NCBI GenBank assembly: GCA_016794595.1
Contig: JAEUJN010000050.1
Coordinates: forward strand, 1-64,000
Direction of reading: 5' to 3'
Length of the DNA stretch: 64,000 nucleotides
Origin: Kineosporiaceae bacterium
GTDB lineage: Bacteria; Actinomycetota; Actinomycetes; Actinomycetales; Kineosporiaceae
Positions within the stretch are counted from its first letter, which is position 1, and every line of letters starts with the position of its first letter. The notes under the pieces were generated by a model that saw only the letters and a list, made by a program, of their open reading frames with translations, did not search any database and was not told the origin of the DNA. This document shows positions 41,065 to 49,342 of this stretch, in pieces. The translations under genes were made by a program, and so were the position numbers.

Positions 41065-42690
41065 TCAGACGGTGAACCGCGAGACCAGGGTCTGCAGCCG
41101 GCTGCCCATGACGGCCAGCTCCTGAGTTGCCCGCAGGGTCTCCTGCACGCTGCTGGTCGTGGCCCCGGCCGAGCTGGCGACCTGCCCGATGCTCGCGCTG
41201 ATCGAGCGGGAGCCGACGGCGACCTCGTCGACCGAGCGCTGCATGCCCGAGGCGGTGGCACTCTGTTCCTCCACCGCGCCGGCGATCGAGGTCTGGTGAT
41301 CGCTGATGGTGGAGATGACCTGCCCGATCTCGATGATCGCCTGCACCGCGTCGGTGGTCTCGCGCTGGATCTGGCCGATCCTGCGGGAGATGTCCTCGGT
41401 GGCTCGCGCGGTGGCCTGGGCCAGTTCCTTGACCTCGCCGGCCACCACCGCGAAGCCGCGTCCGGACTCGCCGGCCCGCGCTGCCTCGATGGTCGCGTTG
41501 AGTGCCAGCAGGTTGGTCTGTTCGGCCACCGAACTGATCAGGGCCACCACGCTGCCGATCTCCTGCGAGGAGTCGCCGAGCTGTTGCACCGTGGACGTCG
41601 TCCGGTCGGCCAGGTCGACCGCGGTCGAGGCCACCTGCGAGACCTCGTTGGCGCTGCGCGCGATCTCGCCGATCGCCTCACCCATCTGGGTGGCGCTGTG
41701 GGAGAGCTCCTGCACGCTGACCGCGATCTCCTCGGAGGCCCCGGCCACCGAGTCCGCCTGTTCGGTGGTGCGCTCGCCCTCCTGGGCGATGGTCGCGGAG
41801 GTCGCCGAGAGTTCCTCGGTGGCCGCGGCCAGCGTGGTCGCGGCGTCCTTGACCTCGCGCACGGTGCCCGCGACGTCCTCGACGAAGACGTTGAACAGAC
41901 TCGAGATCTCGGAGAGCTCGTCGCGTCCGTCCTCGGAGAGGCGATGGGTGAGATCGCCGTCCCCGCGGGCGATGTCGTGCAGCCGTCGGCGCAACTGCTC
42001 CAACGGCCCCCGGATCGAGCGCACGATGATCACCGAGCCGACCAGAGCGATCAGCAGGACCAGGCCGGTCACCGTCAGCGTGAGCGTGATCGAGTGCCGC
42101 CCCGCCGTGGCGGCGTCCTTCTCGGCTTGTTCCTGCAGGGCCGTCAATCGCTCGGCGAAGGTGGCCAGCTTGCCGGCGGAGGCCTCGAACAGTTCGATCT
42201 CCCGCCCCAGCACGAGGTCATCGGCCGCCCGTTTGTCCGCCGGCCGTCCGGTGCGGTATCGGACAACGATGTCGCGATCGACACTCATGAACTCCTCGAG
42301 GGCAGCGGAGGACTCCTTCAGCAGCTGGAGCTCGGCCGGGCCGACGAGGCCCCTGCTCCTCTGTTCCAGGGCGGCGAGCCCCTCGATCGTCGGGGTGGAG
42401 GCCTTCAGGAACGCAGCTCGGGACGGGGCCGCGTCCGCGGCTCCCTCCGGCCCCTTCAGCGCAACGTCCAGCGCGTACGCGGTCTGCCACCCGTTGAGGT
42501 CCGCCAGCCGGTAGCGCATCTCGGCCGCCTCTCGGCTTCGCGCGGCCACGGCGCTCGAACGGTCCTGGCTGGCGGTCGCCGATCGCTCGGAGGTGACCGC
42601 CACGGTGGCGATCGTGACCAGCGCGATCGCCATCACGGCCAGGAGCCCGGAGATCCGGGTTGCCATCGACCAGCGGCGCAGCACGAGCAT
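41065..42690 (-). CDS. Methyl-accepting chemotaxis protein
   Basis: A 541-residue transducer. TM1 is near residues 10-32, an extracellular four-helix-bundle sensor of ~165 residues follows, TM2 is near 200-225 ([20 protein letters not shown]), then a HAMP domain ([20 protein letters not shown]) and the signalling domain, whose hairpin tip [20 protein letters not shown] is nearly invariant. There is no C-terminal CheR-binding pentapeptide. AGGAG lies 7 bases before ATG 42690. It implies chemotaxis and probably flagella elsewhere in the genome; no che or fli genes are in the window. Ligand unknown. Confidence 0.93.
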   Translation of the reverse strand: MLVLRRWSMATRISGLLAVMAIALVTIATVAVTSERSATASQDRSSAVAARSREAAEMRYRLADLNGWQTAYALDVALKGPEGAADAAPSRAAFLKASTPTIEGLAALEQRSRGLVGPAELQLLKESSAALEEFMSVDRDIVVRYRTGRPADKRAADDLVLGREIELFEASAGKLATFAERLTALQEQAEKDAATAGRHSITLTLTVTGLVLLIALVGSVIIVRSIRGPLEQLRRRLHDIARGDGDLTHRLSEDGRDELSEISSLFNVFVEDVAGTVREVKDAATTLAAATEELSATSATIAQEGERTTEQADSVAGASEEIAVSVQELSHSATQMGEAIGEIARSANEVSQVASTAVDLADRTTSTVQQLGDSSQEIGSVVALISSVAEQTNLLALNATIEAARAGESGRGFAVVAGEVKELAQATARATEDISRRIGQIQRETTDAVQAIIEIGQVISTISDHQTSIAGAVEEQSATASGMQRSVDEVAVGSRSISASIGQVASSAGATTSSVQETLRATQELAVMGSRLQTLVSRFTV

Positions 42691-42851
42691 GTGGGGGGCT
42701 CCTCGGCGGGGGGAAACCTCGGACGGACCTCTTGTGGTTCGTGCATCGGCGCCCCGGGGTGACCGGTTGAGTCCGGCACCCGCTGAGCTGGGCCACTCGG
42801 GGGGTCCCGTGCCCGGAACGTGCGGGTTGTGAGTGGCCGGTGCCGACCGGG

Positions 42852-43289
42852 TCAGATGCCCGCCTGGTCGATGGCCGACTGCAGCGAGGTGACGTACCCG
42901 TCACTGGTGACGGTGGCCCCGGAGACCGCGTCGATGTCGGCGCTCTGGGCGTCGATCACCTCTTGCTCGAGGATCGGCAGGGCGTAGGAGTTGATCTCGA
43001 GGTCCTTGTGGTTCTCCTGGGGGTACTGCACCGCCTCGGACGCCGTGATCGCGCCGTTCTCGACCGTGATCTGCACCTGGACGACGCCCCAGCGAGTGTC
43101 GACCGCCTCGCCGGTGTAGGTGCTGGCTGCCGCGGTGGAGCCGGACTGCGCCGAGGTGTCACCGCTGCTGCCGGACTCCGCTGAGGTCGCGGCGGTGGGG
43201 GAGGCCACGGAGTTGGTGCTGGTGGGGTAGCTGAACAGCAGCACCAACCCGCCGACGGTGCCGGTGACGGCGGCGACGATCGTGCGCAT
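42852..43289 (-). CDS. FMN-binding domain protein, flavinylated and membrane-anchored
   Basis: A 145-residue protein with an N-terminal hydrophobic anchor ([18 protein letters not shown]), a Ser/Thr/Ala-rich linker (~30-60) and an FMN-binding domain. [13 protein letters not shown] is the ApbE flavin-transfer motif; its Thr would carry FMN covalently. In actinobacteria such single-domain proteins are linked with extracytoplasmic electron transfer. No ApbE or ferric-reductase-like partner is adjacent. GGAG precedes the ATG. Confidence 0.88.
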   Translation of the reverse strand: MRTIVAAVTGTVGGLVLLFSYPTSTNSVASPTAATSAESGSSGDTSAQSGSTAAASTYTGEAVDTRWGVVQVQITVENGAITASEAVQYPQENHKDLEINSYALPILEQEVIDAQSADIDAVSGATVTSDGYVTSLQSAIDQAGI

Positions 43290-43380
43290 CGGGATCTCCA
43301 GGGGGCCGGGAACCGTCCGGCGCCGTTCACCGGATCGAGATCACTGTCGGCGACCCGGCTGAGAATGTGCTGTGCGCCGG

Positions 43381-43433
43381 GTGTGTCTCGGGTGTGTCTC
43401 AGGGTGTGGCTCGGGGTGTGGCTCGGGTGTGCG
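43381..43433. repeat. GTGTG(T/G)CTCGG tandem repeat
   Basis: About four and a half units of 11-12 bp (GTGTGTCTCGG, GTGTGTCTCAG, then GGTGTGGCTCGG twice) lie in the 240-bp gap between the divergent FMN-binding and ABC transporter genes. Otherwise nothing recognisable is seen there. Confidence 0.65.
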
Positions 43434-43529
43434 GGTTCGGGGCAGTCGGGGCCCCGGTCGCGGCTCCGGGGCTCCCGGCTGCCGGTGCTGAGCGGGCACC
43501 TGTCGGTGGTGCGTCCTAGGGTCGAGGGC

Positions 43530-44603
43530 ATGTCCACCCCCGATCCGGTCTCGTCATCGTCAGCTCCACGCCCGGCACCCCCGTCCCTCGTCTCCCCGCC
43601 GATCGCCGTCCGCGCTCGGGGACTGGTCAAGGCCTACGGCAGCATCCGGGCCCTGGACGGCCTCGACCTGGAGGTTCCCGCCGGTAGCGTGCTGGGGGTG
43701 CTGGGCCCGAACGGGGCCGGCAAGACCACCCTGGTGCGGGTGCTGACCACTCTGCTGCGTCCCGACGCGGGCAGCGCCGAGGTGGCCGGGATCGACGTCC
43801 TCGCCCAGCCCAAACGGGTGCGTGAGGTGATCGGCCTGTCCGGCCAGTACGCGGCGGTCGACGAGTACCTGACCGGGTTCGAGAACCTGGACATGGTGGG
43901 CCGCCTCTACCACCTGGGCCGCGGGCCGGCTCGGGCCCGCGCCCGGGAGTTACTGGCCGACTTCCGGCTCGAGGATGCGGCCGACCGGCCGGTGAAGACC
44001 TACTCCGGTGGCATGCGGCGGCGGCTCGACCTGGCCGCTGCCCTGGTGGCCAGGCCTCAGGTGCTCTTCCTCGACGAGCCCACCACCGGGCTGGACCCCC
44101 GCTCCCGCAACGACATGTGGGGCGTTCTGGCCGACCTGGTCACCGGCGGGGCCACCCTGGTGCTCACCACGCAGTATCTGGAGGAGGCCGATCGGCTGGC
44201 CGACAGCATCGTGGTCATCGACCACGGGCGGATCATCGCTCGCGGCACCGCGGACGAGTTGAAGGCCCAGGTGGGTGGCGAGGTGATCGAGGTCGTGGTG
44301 GCGCAGGCGGCGCAGATCCCGGCCGCCGCCAAGGTGCTCGCCGCGGTCGGGGTGGGGGAGCCGTTCATCGCCGAGCACATCCGGCGGGTGAGCGTGCGGG
44401 TGGCGGGTGAGCGTCCGGCAGCGGCCCTGCTGGTCGAGGCCCTGCGCGAGCTGGACGCCGAGCAGATCCCGGTGCTCGACGTGGGGGTGCGCCGGCCGAC
44501 CCTGGACGACGTCTTCCTCACCCTGACCGGCCACGCCGCCGAGGACCAGGCGCCCGAATCCGGGAGCGACAGCTCCCCGAAGCAGAGGGAGAACGCCCGA
44601 TGA
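43530..44603 (+). CDS. ABC transporter ATP-binding protein (DrrA-like)
   Basis: A 357-residue ATPase of the daunorubicin-resistance group. Walker A is LGPNGAGKTT, the Q-loop region is GLSGQYAAVDEYLTG, the signature is YSGGMRRRLDLA and Walker B is VLFLDEPTTGLD; the C-terminal ~90 residues are the DUF4162-like extension (ADELKAQVGGEVIEVVV) found in DrrA. ATG 43530 follows GAGGG; the longer frame upstream lies in repeat DNA. It powers export by the membrane partner encoded in an ATGA overlap. Substrate unknown; could be a hydrophobic drug or lipid. Confidence 0.92.
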   Translation: MSTPDPVSSSSAPRPAPPSLVSPPIAVRARGLVKAYGSIRALDGLDLEVPAGSVLGVLGPNGAGKTTLVRVLTTLLRPDAGSAEVAGIDVLAQPKRVREVIGLSGQYAAVDEYLTGFENLDMVGRLYHLGRGPARARARELLADFRLEDAADRPVKTYSGGMRRRLDLAAALVARPQVLFLDEPTTGLDPRSRNDMWGVLADLVTGGATLVLTTQYLEEADRLADSIVVIDHGRIIARGTADELKAQVGGEVIEVVVAQAAQIPAAAKVLAAVGVGEPFIAEHIRRVSVRVAGERPAAALLVEALRELDAEQIPVLDVGVRRPTLDDVFLTLTGHAAEDQAPESGSDSSPKQRENAR

Positions 44604-45421
44604 CCGCCCTGGTTCAGGCGCTCGGCGACGGGGTCGTCGTCGCCCGGCGCAACCTGATCAAGATCAAGCGGGTGCCGGACCTGCTGGTCTTCGCCACCCT
44701 GTCGCCGATCATGTTCGTGTTGCTGTTCGCCTACATCTTCGGCGGGGCGGTCGACCTGGGGGGCACCGGTGGGGTCGATCCCGGCCTCTACCGCGAGTTC
44801 CTGATCGCGGGGATCTTCGCCCAGACCGTGGTGTTCGGCGCCACGATCACCGGGGCGAGTCTGGCCGAGGACCTGCAGAAGGGGGTCATCGACCGGTTCC
44901 GGTCGTTGCCGATGAGTGGTTCGGCGGTGCTGGTCGGCCGCACGGTGGCGGATGTGGCCAACAACCTGATCGCCATCGTGGTGATGGGGCTGACGGGGCT
45001 CGTCGTCGGCTGGCGGATCCGCACCTCGGTGATCGATGCGTTGATCGGCGTCGGGGTGCTGCTGCTGTTCGCCTACGCGATGTCCTGGGTGATGGCGGTG
45101 GTCGGGCTGCTGGTGCGCACCCCCGAGGTGGTCAACAACGCCTCGTTCATCGTGATCTTCCCTTTGACCTTCTGCGCCAACACCTTCGTGCCCCTGGAGT
45201 CCTTCCCGGCACCGCTGCGGGCGTTCGCGGAGTGGAATCCCGTCTCGGCGGTCACCCAGGCGGCGCGCGAGCGGTTCGGCAACGTGGTGCCCGGTGCCGG
45301 GGTGCCGGACGTGTGGTCGTTGCAGCGCCCGGTGACCTACACGATCCTGTGGACGGCGGTGATGTTGGTGATCTTCGTTCCGCTGTCCATCCGGATGTAC
45401 CACCGGGCCGCCTCCCGCTGA
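44600..45421 (+). CDS. ABC-2 type transporter permease (DrrB-like)
   Basis: A 273-residue permease with six hydrophobic segments. LSPIMFVLLFAYIFGG, LQKGVIDRFRSLPMSG, VRTPEVVNNASFIVIFPLTF and FVPLESFPAPLRAFAEWNPV match DrrB/ABC-2 proteins. It starts within the stop of the ATPase gene. The pair would export an unidentified compound across the membrane. Confidence 0.92.
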   Translation: MTALVQALGDGVVVARRNLIKIKRVPDLLVFATLSPIMFVLLFAYIFGGAVDLGGTGGVDPGLYREFLIAGIFAQTVVFGATITGASLAEDLQKGVIDRFRSLPMSGSAVLVGRTVADVANNLIAIVVMGLTGLVVGWRIRTSVIDALIGVGVLLLFAYAMSWVMAVVGLLVRTPEVVNNASFIVIFPLTFCANTFVPLESFPAPLRAFAEWNPVSAVTQAARERFGNVVPGAGVPDVWSLQRPVTYTILWTAVMLVIFVPLSIRMYHRAASR

Positions 45422-45508
45422 GGTGGCGCGCCTCTGTGCAGTGGCCAGGCCCTGGTCAGGCGGGTCACGGTGGCCCGTGCACTGACCTGGTCGTCGGTGA
45501 GCCCCCCC

Positions 45509-45531
45509 GGGCTCGAACCCGGAACCAGCGG
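45509..45531 (-). repeat. Duplicate of tRNA-Lys 3' segment, attachment-site relic
   Basis: 23 bases identical to 46783-46805 in the tRNA-Lys gene, covering the T-arm and the variable/anticodon-arm border, with further near-matches toward the acceptor end. The rest of a tRNA is absent. It is in the same orientation as the tRNA, ~1.27 kb beyond its 3' end: the geometry of attL/attR around an integrated element. Confidence 0.75.
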
Positions 45532-45591
45532 TTCTTGGTCCGTCGTCGGGTTCAGTTCCCGCGACATGACGATCTGGGTACCGTCTGGAGC

Positions 45592-45945
45592 GTGGCGGAC
45601 CACAAGGGCGTAGAGCCTTCGCGGTTTGCGGTTGCGCGGGCGCTTGCTCAGGACGTCGTCAAGTGGATCCTTGACGACGTCGTCGGTGAAGCGGTCCTCG
45701 CCGTCGTCGCTTGCTTGGCGTTCGCCGCGGTAGTCGGCGCTGCGGTGTGGGGATGGAAGCACCACCCCGCAGCCACGACGGTGATCGGAACCGCTTCCGG
45801 CGCCCTTGTGATCTACGGTGCGTGGATCCTGTTCGGGCCGCCTTCGCACCGGACCAGGTCGTCCGCGCTCGCGGCACTGGCAACGTTGATCGTCGTCGTG
45901 CTGGTTGGCGCAGTGCTCTCGTACTGTCCGTGCGGGCTCTTCTAG
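45592..45945 (+). CDS. Small predicted membrane protein
   Basis: A 117-residue protein from GTG 45592. Three hydrophobic segments are visible (AVLAVVACLAFAAVVGAAVW, TTVIGTASGALVIYGAWIL, ALAALATLIVVVLVGAVL) and it ends CPCGLF. I do not recognise it. It lies inside the relic element between the tRNA-Lys attachment copies. The ribosome site is too close to the GTG, so the start is uncertain. Confidence 0.5.
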   Translation: MADHKGVEPSRFAVARALAQDVVKWILDDVVGEAVLAVVACLAFAAVVGAAVWGWKHHPAATTVIGTASGALVIYGAWILFGPPSHRTRSSALAALATLIVVVLVGAVLSYCPCGLF

Positions 45946-45956
45946 CCGAGCGCGTC

Positions 45957-46003
45957 CGCTCCCGAATCGGAGGGTCGGCGGTTCGACCCCACCCCTGGCC
46001 ACT
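45957..46003 (+). other. tRNA-like 3' half, degenerate
   Basis: This stretch has the look of an anticodon-arm-to-acceptor half of a tRNA, with GGTTCGACCCC-like T-loop context (GGCGGTTCGACCCCACC) and end CTGGCCAC, but T-stem pairing has a mismatch and no 5' half is present. It abuts the truncated end of the integrase pseudogene, so it may be another attachment-site fragment. Confidence 0.35.
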
Positions 46004-46008
46004 ACCGA

Positions 46009-46655
46009 AACGGCCTCGACGTACGACCGGCGGATCGCGCAGAGCTCGCCACGGCGCGCGCCCGTGACCATGGCCACCCAGACGAAGTTGCCCCAGGTCT
46101 CGTCCTCCTCCCAGGCAGCCTGGAGCAGGCGTGCGGCTTCCTCGGGGGTCGGTGGGGTGGGGTTCGGCCGCGGTGCGGACGGGGGTGAGGCGCCGGGTTT
46201 GTCGTGATCCAGCGCCAGCGCACGCCACGGGTCAGCGCACCGGACAGGATGAAGTGGATCTGCCGGACCGTGGCGGCCTGCATTGGCGTGCACTCGTGCG
46301 GTTGGCACCGCTTGTCGCACCGGTGATCACCGTGGACCCGGTGGTCGACCAGGCCCGCGGCGCCCCGGCACCGTCGCCGGCAGCGACGCTGCTGCGCGTA
46401 GAAGCGGTCGAGGAGCCGGTCGACGGTCGCCTTGGTCCGCGGGTTGCGCCGCTCGTCCACCTACGCCGGCAGTCGGGTTCGGGCCTTCTCGGCCTCCTGG
46501 CGGGTCTCGCGGACCTCGACGAGCGTGTTCTGACGCCCGGTCAGCGGATCCGTGCCGGCGTTCACCCGCACCCGGTAGCTGCCGCTCGGCAGCCGGTCGA
46601 GCGATCCGCGGACTGCCGACTTCGTGCGCCGCCGCGAACCCGTGGACTCGGGCAC
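46009..46655 (-). pseudogene. Broken tyrosine recombinase (phage-type integrase)
   Basis: N-terminal AP2-like part LDRLPSGSYRVRVNAGTDP is followed in frame by a TAG stop at 46461-46463, then VDERRNPRTKATVDRLLDRF and the core-binding piece VRQIHFILSGALTRGVRWRW. A frameshift near 46205 moves to another frame with TPEEAARLLQAAWEEDE and VTGARRGELCAIRRSYVEAV, the first catalytic Arg region. The rest of the catalytic domain, with the HxxR and Tyr motifs, is gone. It lies next to the tRNA-Lys gene, as integrases of tRNA-integrated elements do. Confidence 0.85.
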
Positions 46656-46771
46656 CGTGTCCTTCCCTGATGCAGCCAAGACACCAAGGTAGAGCACGTG
46701 TGTGTCACGAACGGTGTCACGAGCAGCGACGACCGATCCTCCGAGGAGGGCAAACTGAAGTTCAGAAGGGG

Positions 46772-46843
46772 TGGGCCCCCCGGGGCTCGAACCCGGAACC
46801 AGCGGATTAAAAGTCCGATGCTCTGCCATTGAGCTAGGGGCCC
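46772..46843 (-). tRNA. trnK: tRNA-Lys (anticodon TTT)
   Basis: Read on the minus strand, a 7-bp acceptor stem (GGGCCCC with GGGGCCC), D-arm GCTC...GAGC, anticodon loop CTTTTAA and T-arm CCGGGTTCGAGCCCCGG can be placed in order. The anticodon TTT reads AAA/AAG lysine codons. The 3' CCA is not fully encoded. Its 3' half is duplicated at 45509, marking it as an integration target. Confidence 0.93.
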
Positions 46844-47096
46844 GCCGCCACGTGCCCCCGGCGAGGGCGCGGCGCGTCCAGTATGGCGGAACGGCCGGCC
46901 CGGTGCCCCGGCGCGGCGAAGCGAGGGGCCGCCGCTGCGTGTCCGCACTGTGAGATGACCACGTCCCAGCGGGGACGTCCCCGGGGTCATGGCACTCTGT
47001 CGGTGGTCAACGGACGGCGGGCCAGCGCTCTGGCGGCGAGCGTGCTCGTGGACGCCACCGCGCTGCCGCACGACGCAGGCATCCGAGGAGAGCGCC

Positions 47097-48482
47097 ATGA
47101 CCGAACGGGCCAGCTGGGTGGGACGCACCGTCGTCGAGATCGCGGCTGCGGTTCGATCCGGGGATGCCGATCCGCGACGGGTGATCACCGAGCACCTCGA
47201 CCACATCGAACGGCTCAACCCCCGGGTGGGGGCCTTCGTCGCGATCCGCCGCGAGTCCGCCCTGGCCGAGGCGGCGGCCGTGGCGGCGCGGGGCGACCTG
47301 GCCGACCCGGCTGCAGCGCCGCTGGCCGGCGTCCCGATCGCCGTGAAGGACAACGTCGCGGTCGCCGGTGAGCCGACCCGCTACGGCACCGCGCTGACCG
47401 CCGCCGCGCCGGCAAGTGCCGACCACGAGCTGGTGCGGCGGTTGCGGGCCGCCGGAGCCGTGATCGTCGGCATCACCCGGATGCCCGAACTCGGGGTGTG
47501 GGCCACCAGCGAGGACGCCGCGGGCGCCGCGTGCAACCCCTGGGACCTCGACCGGACGCCGGGTGGGTCCTCCGGCGGCAGCGCCGCCGCGGTCGCGGCG
47601 GCCATGGTGCCCGGAGCACACGGTAACGACGGACTGGGGTCGATCCGGATCCCGGCCGCTGCCTGCGGCGTGATCGGGATCAAGCCCGGGCCAGGCGTCG
47701 TGCCCCGCGACATCGGCCAGAACGGCTGGCGGGGACTGGTCGAGAACGGCCCGATGGCCACCACCGTCGCCGACGCCGCGCTGCTGCTCTCGGTGATGGC
47801 CGACCGGCCCGACCTCGCCGTGGTCGACCCCTCGACCGAACGCCTGGTGATCGCCGGATCGACCGCGGTGCCCGTCCCGGGAGTGAGTGCCGATCCGCAG
47901 ATCCAGCGGGCTGTGGTCGGCGCGGCACTGGCCCTGCGGGAGGCCGGACACGAGCTCCACCATGTCGATCCGCCGTACTCACAGGCGACCGCGAACGCGA
48001 TCCTGGCCTGGTACACCGCAGCCACCGCCGACGAGGTGGGCGCCGTTGCCGACGCCACCGGGCTCGAGCCACGCCAGCGCCGGCATGCCCAGGTCGGACG
48101 GGTGGCGCAGCGGCTGCGGCTGGTCCGCGAGCGCGATCGACAGCAGTGGCAGGAGCGCGCGGCCCGGTTCTTCGACACCCACGACGTCGTGCTGACCCCC
48201 GTGCTGACCTCCCTGCCGCCCGTCGCCGCGGGCTGGCGCGAGCGATCCTGGACGGCGAACCTCGCCGACGGGATGCGCTGGGCACCGATGGCCAGTTGGT
48301 GGAACTTCGCCGGGTACCCCGCGGCCACGGTGCCGGTCGGGATGCACTCCGCCGGGATGCCGATCGGCGTGCAGATCGTGGTGGCCCCCGGCCAGGAGGC
48401 CCGGCTGCTGTCCGTCGCCGCCGAGCTCGAGCGCCGCCTGCCCTGGACCCGCCATGCCCCCCTGGCGACAACCATGGACTGA
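47097..48482 (+). CDS. Amidase signature enzyme
   Basis: A 461-residue amidase. The Ser-cisSer-Lys triad can be placed as Lys84 (IAVKDN), Ser158 (PGGSSGGS) and Ser182 (GLGSIRIP). GAGGAG precedes ATG 47097. It hydrolyses an amide, substrate unknown; the pocket-forming C-terminus ends APMASWWNFAGYPAATVPVG as in broad-range actinobacterial amidases. It precedes a nucleoside phosphorylase-like and a glycine-derivative dehydrogenase gene in the same direction, so a salvage or nitrogen-scavenging role is possible. Confidence 0.9.
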   Translation: MTERASWVGRTVVEIAAAVRSGDADPRRVITEHLDHIERLNPRVGAFVAIRRESALAEAAAVAARGDLADPAAAPLAGVPIAVKDNVAVAGEPTRYGTALTAAAPASADHELVRRLRAAGAVIVGITRMPELGVWATSEDAAGAACNPWDLDRTPGGSSGGSAAAVAAAMVPGAHGNDGLGSIRIPAAACGVIGIKPGPGVVPRDIGQNGWRGLVENGPMATTVADAALLLSVMADRPDLAVVDPSTERLVIAGSTAVPVPGVSADPQIQRAVVGAALALREAGHELHHVDPPYSQATANAILAWYTAATADEVGAVADATGLEPRQRRHAQVGRVAQRLRLVRERDRQQWQERAARFFDTHDVVLTPVLTSLPPVAAGWRERSWTANLADGMRWAPMASWWNFAGYPAATVPVGMHSAGMPIGVQIVVAPGQEARLLSVAAELERRLPWTRHAPLATTMD

Positions 48483-48551
48483 CTGATCGGCCAGCTCGGG
48501 TGACCGAGCCTCCTCGTGATCACCGAGAGATTGTTGTCGTAGGTTGACCGA

Positions 48552-49319
48552 GTGGAGCTGCCGCTGCTCGAGGACGACCGCGACGCCCCGGGAGTGATCG
48601 AGCCGTCCCTGATCTTCCGGCCCCGGGACGTGCCCCGAGCGCTGGTGCTCTGCTTCTTCCCCGAGGTGGTCGAGGCCCTGGACAACCCGCTGCCCACACA
48701 GCTGCGCGGGGTGTTCGGCGGGCGCGCCATCCACCGGGTGGACGTCGACGGCGAGCCGGTCGCCGTCCTCTACCCGGGGGTGGGCGCCCCGGCCGGGGTG
48801 ATCTGCCTCGAGGAGGCCGCGGCCTACGGCTGCCGGGACGTGATCGCCGTCGGGGGTGCCGGGGCGCTGGTCGACGGCCTGGACGTCGGTCACCCGATCG
48901 TGGTCGACAGTGCCGTCCGCGACGAGGGCACCTCGTTGCACTACCTGCCACCCGGGCGCACCGTCCAGGCTCACCCCGACGCCGTTGCCGCCACGGAATC
49001 AGCGCTCCTGGCGGCCGGCGTGCCGTACACGAAGGGCCGTACCTGGACCACCGACGCGATCTACCGGGAGACCCGCGAGCGGGTCGATCGCCGAGTGGCC
49101 GAGGGGTGCCTCACGGTGGAGATGGAGGCGTCGGCGTTCTTCGCCGTGGGCCACTTCCGTGGGCTGCGGGTGGGCTCGCTGCTGTACGCCGGGGACGCGC
49201 TGCACGGGGAGCAGTGGAGCCATCGGGGCTGGTTCACCGCCACGGGCGTCCGCTCGGCGATGCTCGCCCTGGCGGTCGAGGCGGCCGCACGCCTGCGCCG
49301 GATGCCGCACCCGACCTGA
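48552..49319 (+). CDS. Purine/uridine nucleoside phosphorylase family protein
   Basis: A 255-residue PNP_UDP_1 family protein. VIAVGGAGALVDGLDVGHPI, TWTTDAIYRET and CLTVEMEASAFFAVGHFRG are the family blocks; the ME-x-SAFF segment binds the ribose. Most members split nucleosides with phosphate, some hydrolyse methylthioadenosine. GTG 48552 has no clear ribosome site and may be leaderless. It lies between the amidase and FAD dehydrogenase genes. Confidence 0.82.
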   Translation: MELPLLEDDRDAPGVIEPSLIFRPRDVPRALVLCFFPEVVEALDNPLPTQLRGVFGGRAIHRVDVDGEPVAVLYPGVGAPAGVICLEEAAAYGCRDVIAVGGAGALVDGLDVGHPIVVDSAVRDEGTSLHYLPPGRTVQAHPDAVAATESALLAAGVPYTKGRTWTTDAIYRETRERVDRRVAEGCLTVEMEASAFFAVGHFRGLRVGSLLYAGDALHGEQWSHRGWFTATGVRSAMLALAVEAAARLRRMPHPT

Positions 49320-49342
49320 CGTCGTCCAGGAAGGATCGAGAG

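Noticed and set aside
43365-43529. N-terminal extension of the ABC ATPase
   Set aside because: It is translated from tandem repeat DNA; the ATG at 43530 has a ribosome site and fits the family.
45957-46003. Functional tRNA gene
   Set aside because: Only a 3' half with imperfect T-stem is present, with no D-arm or 5' acceptor strand.
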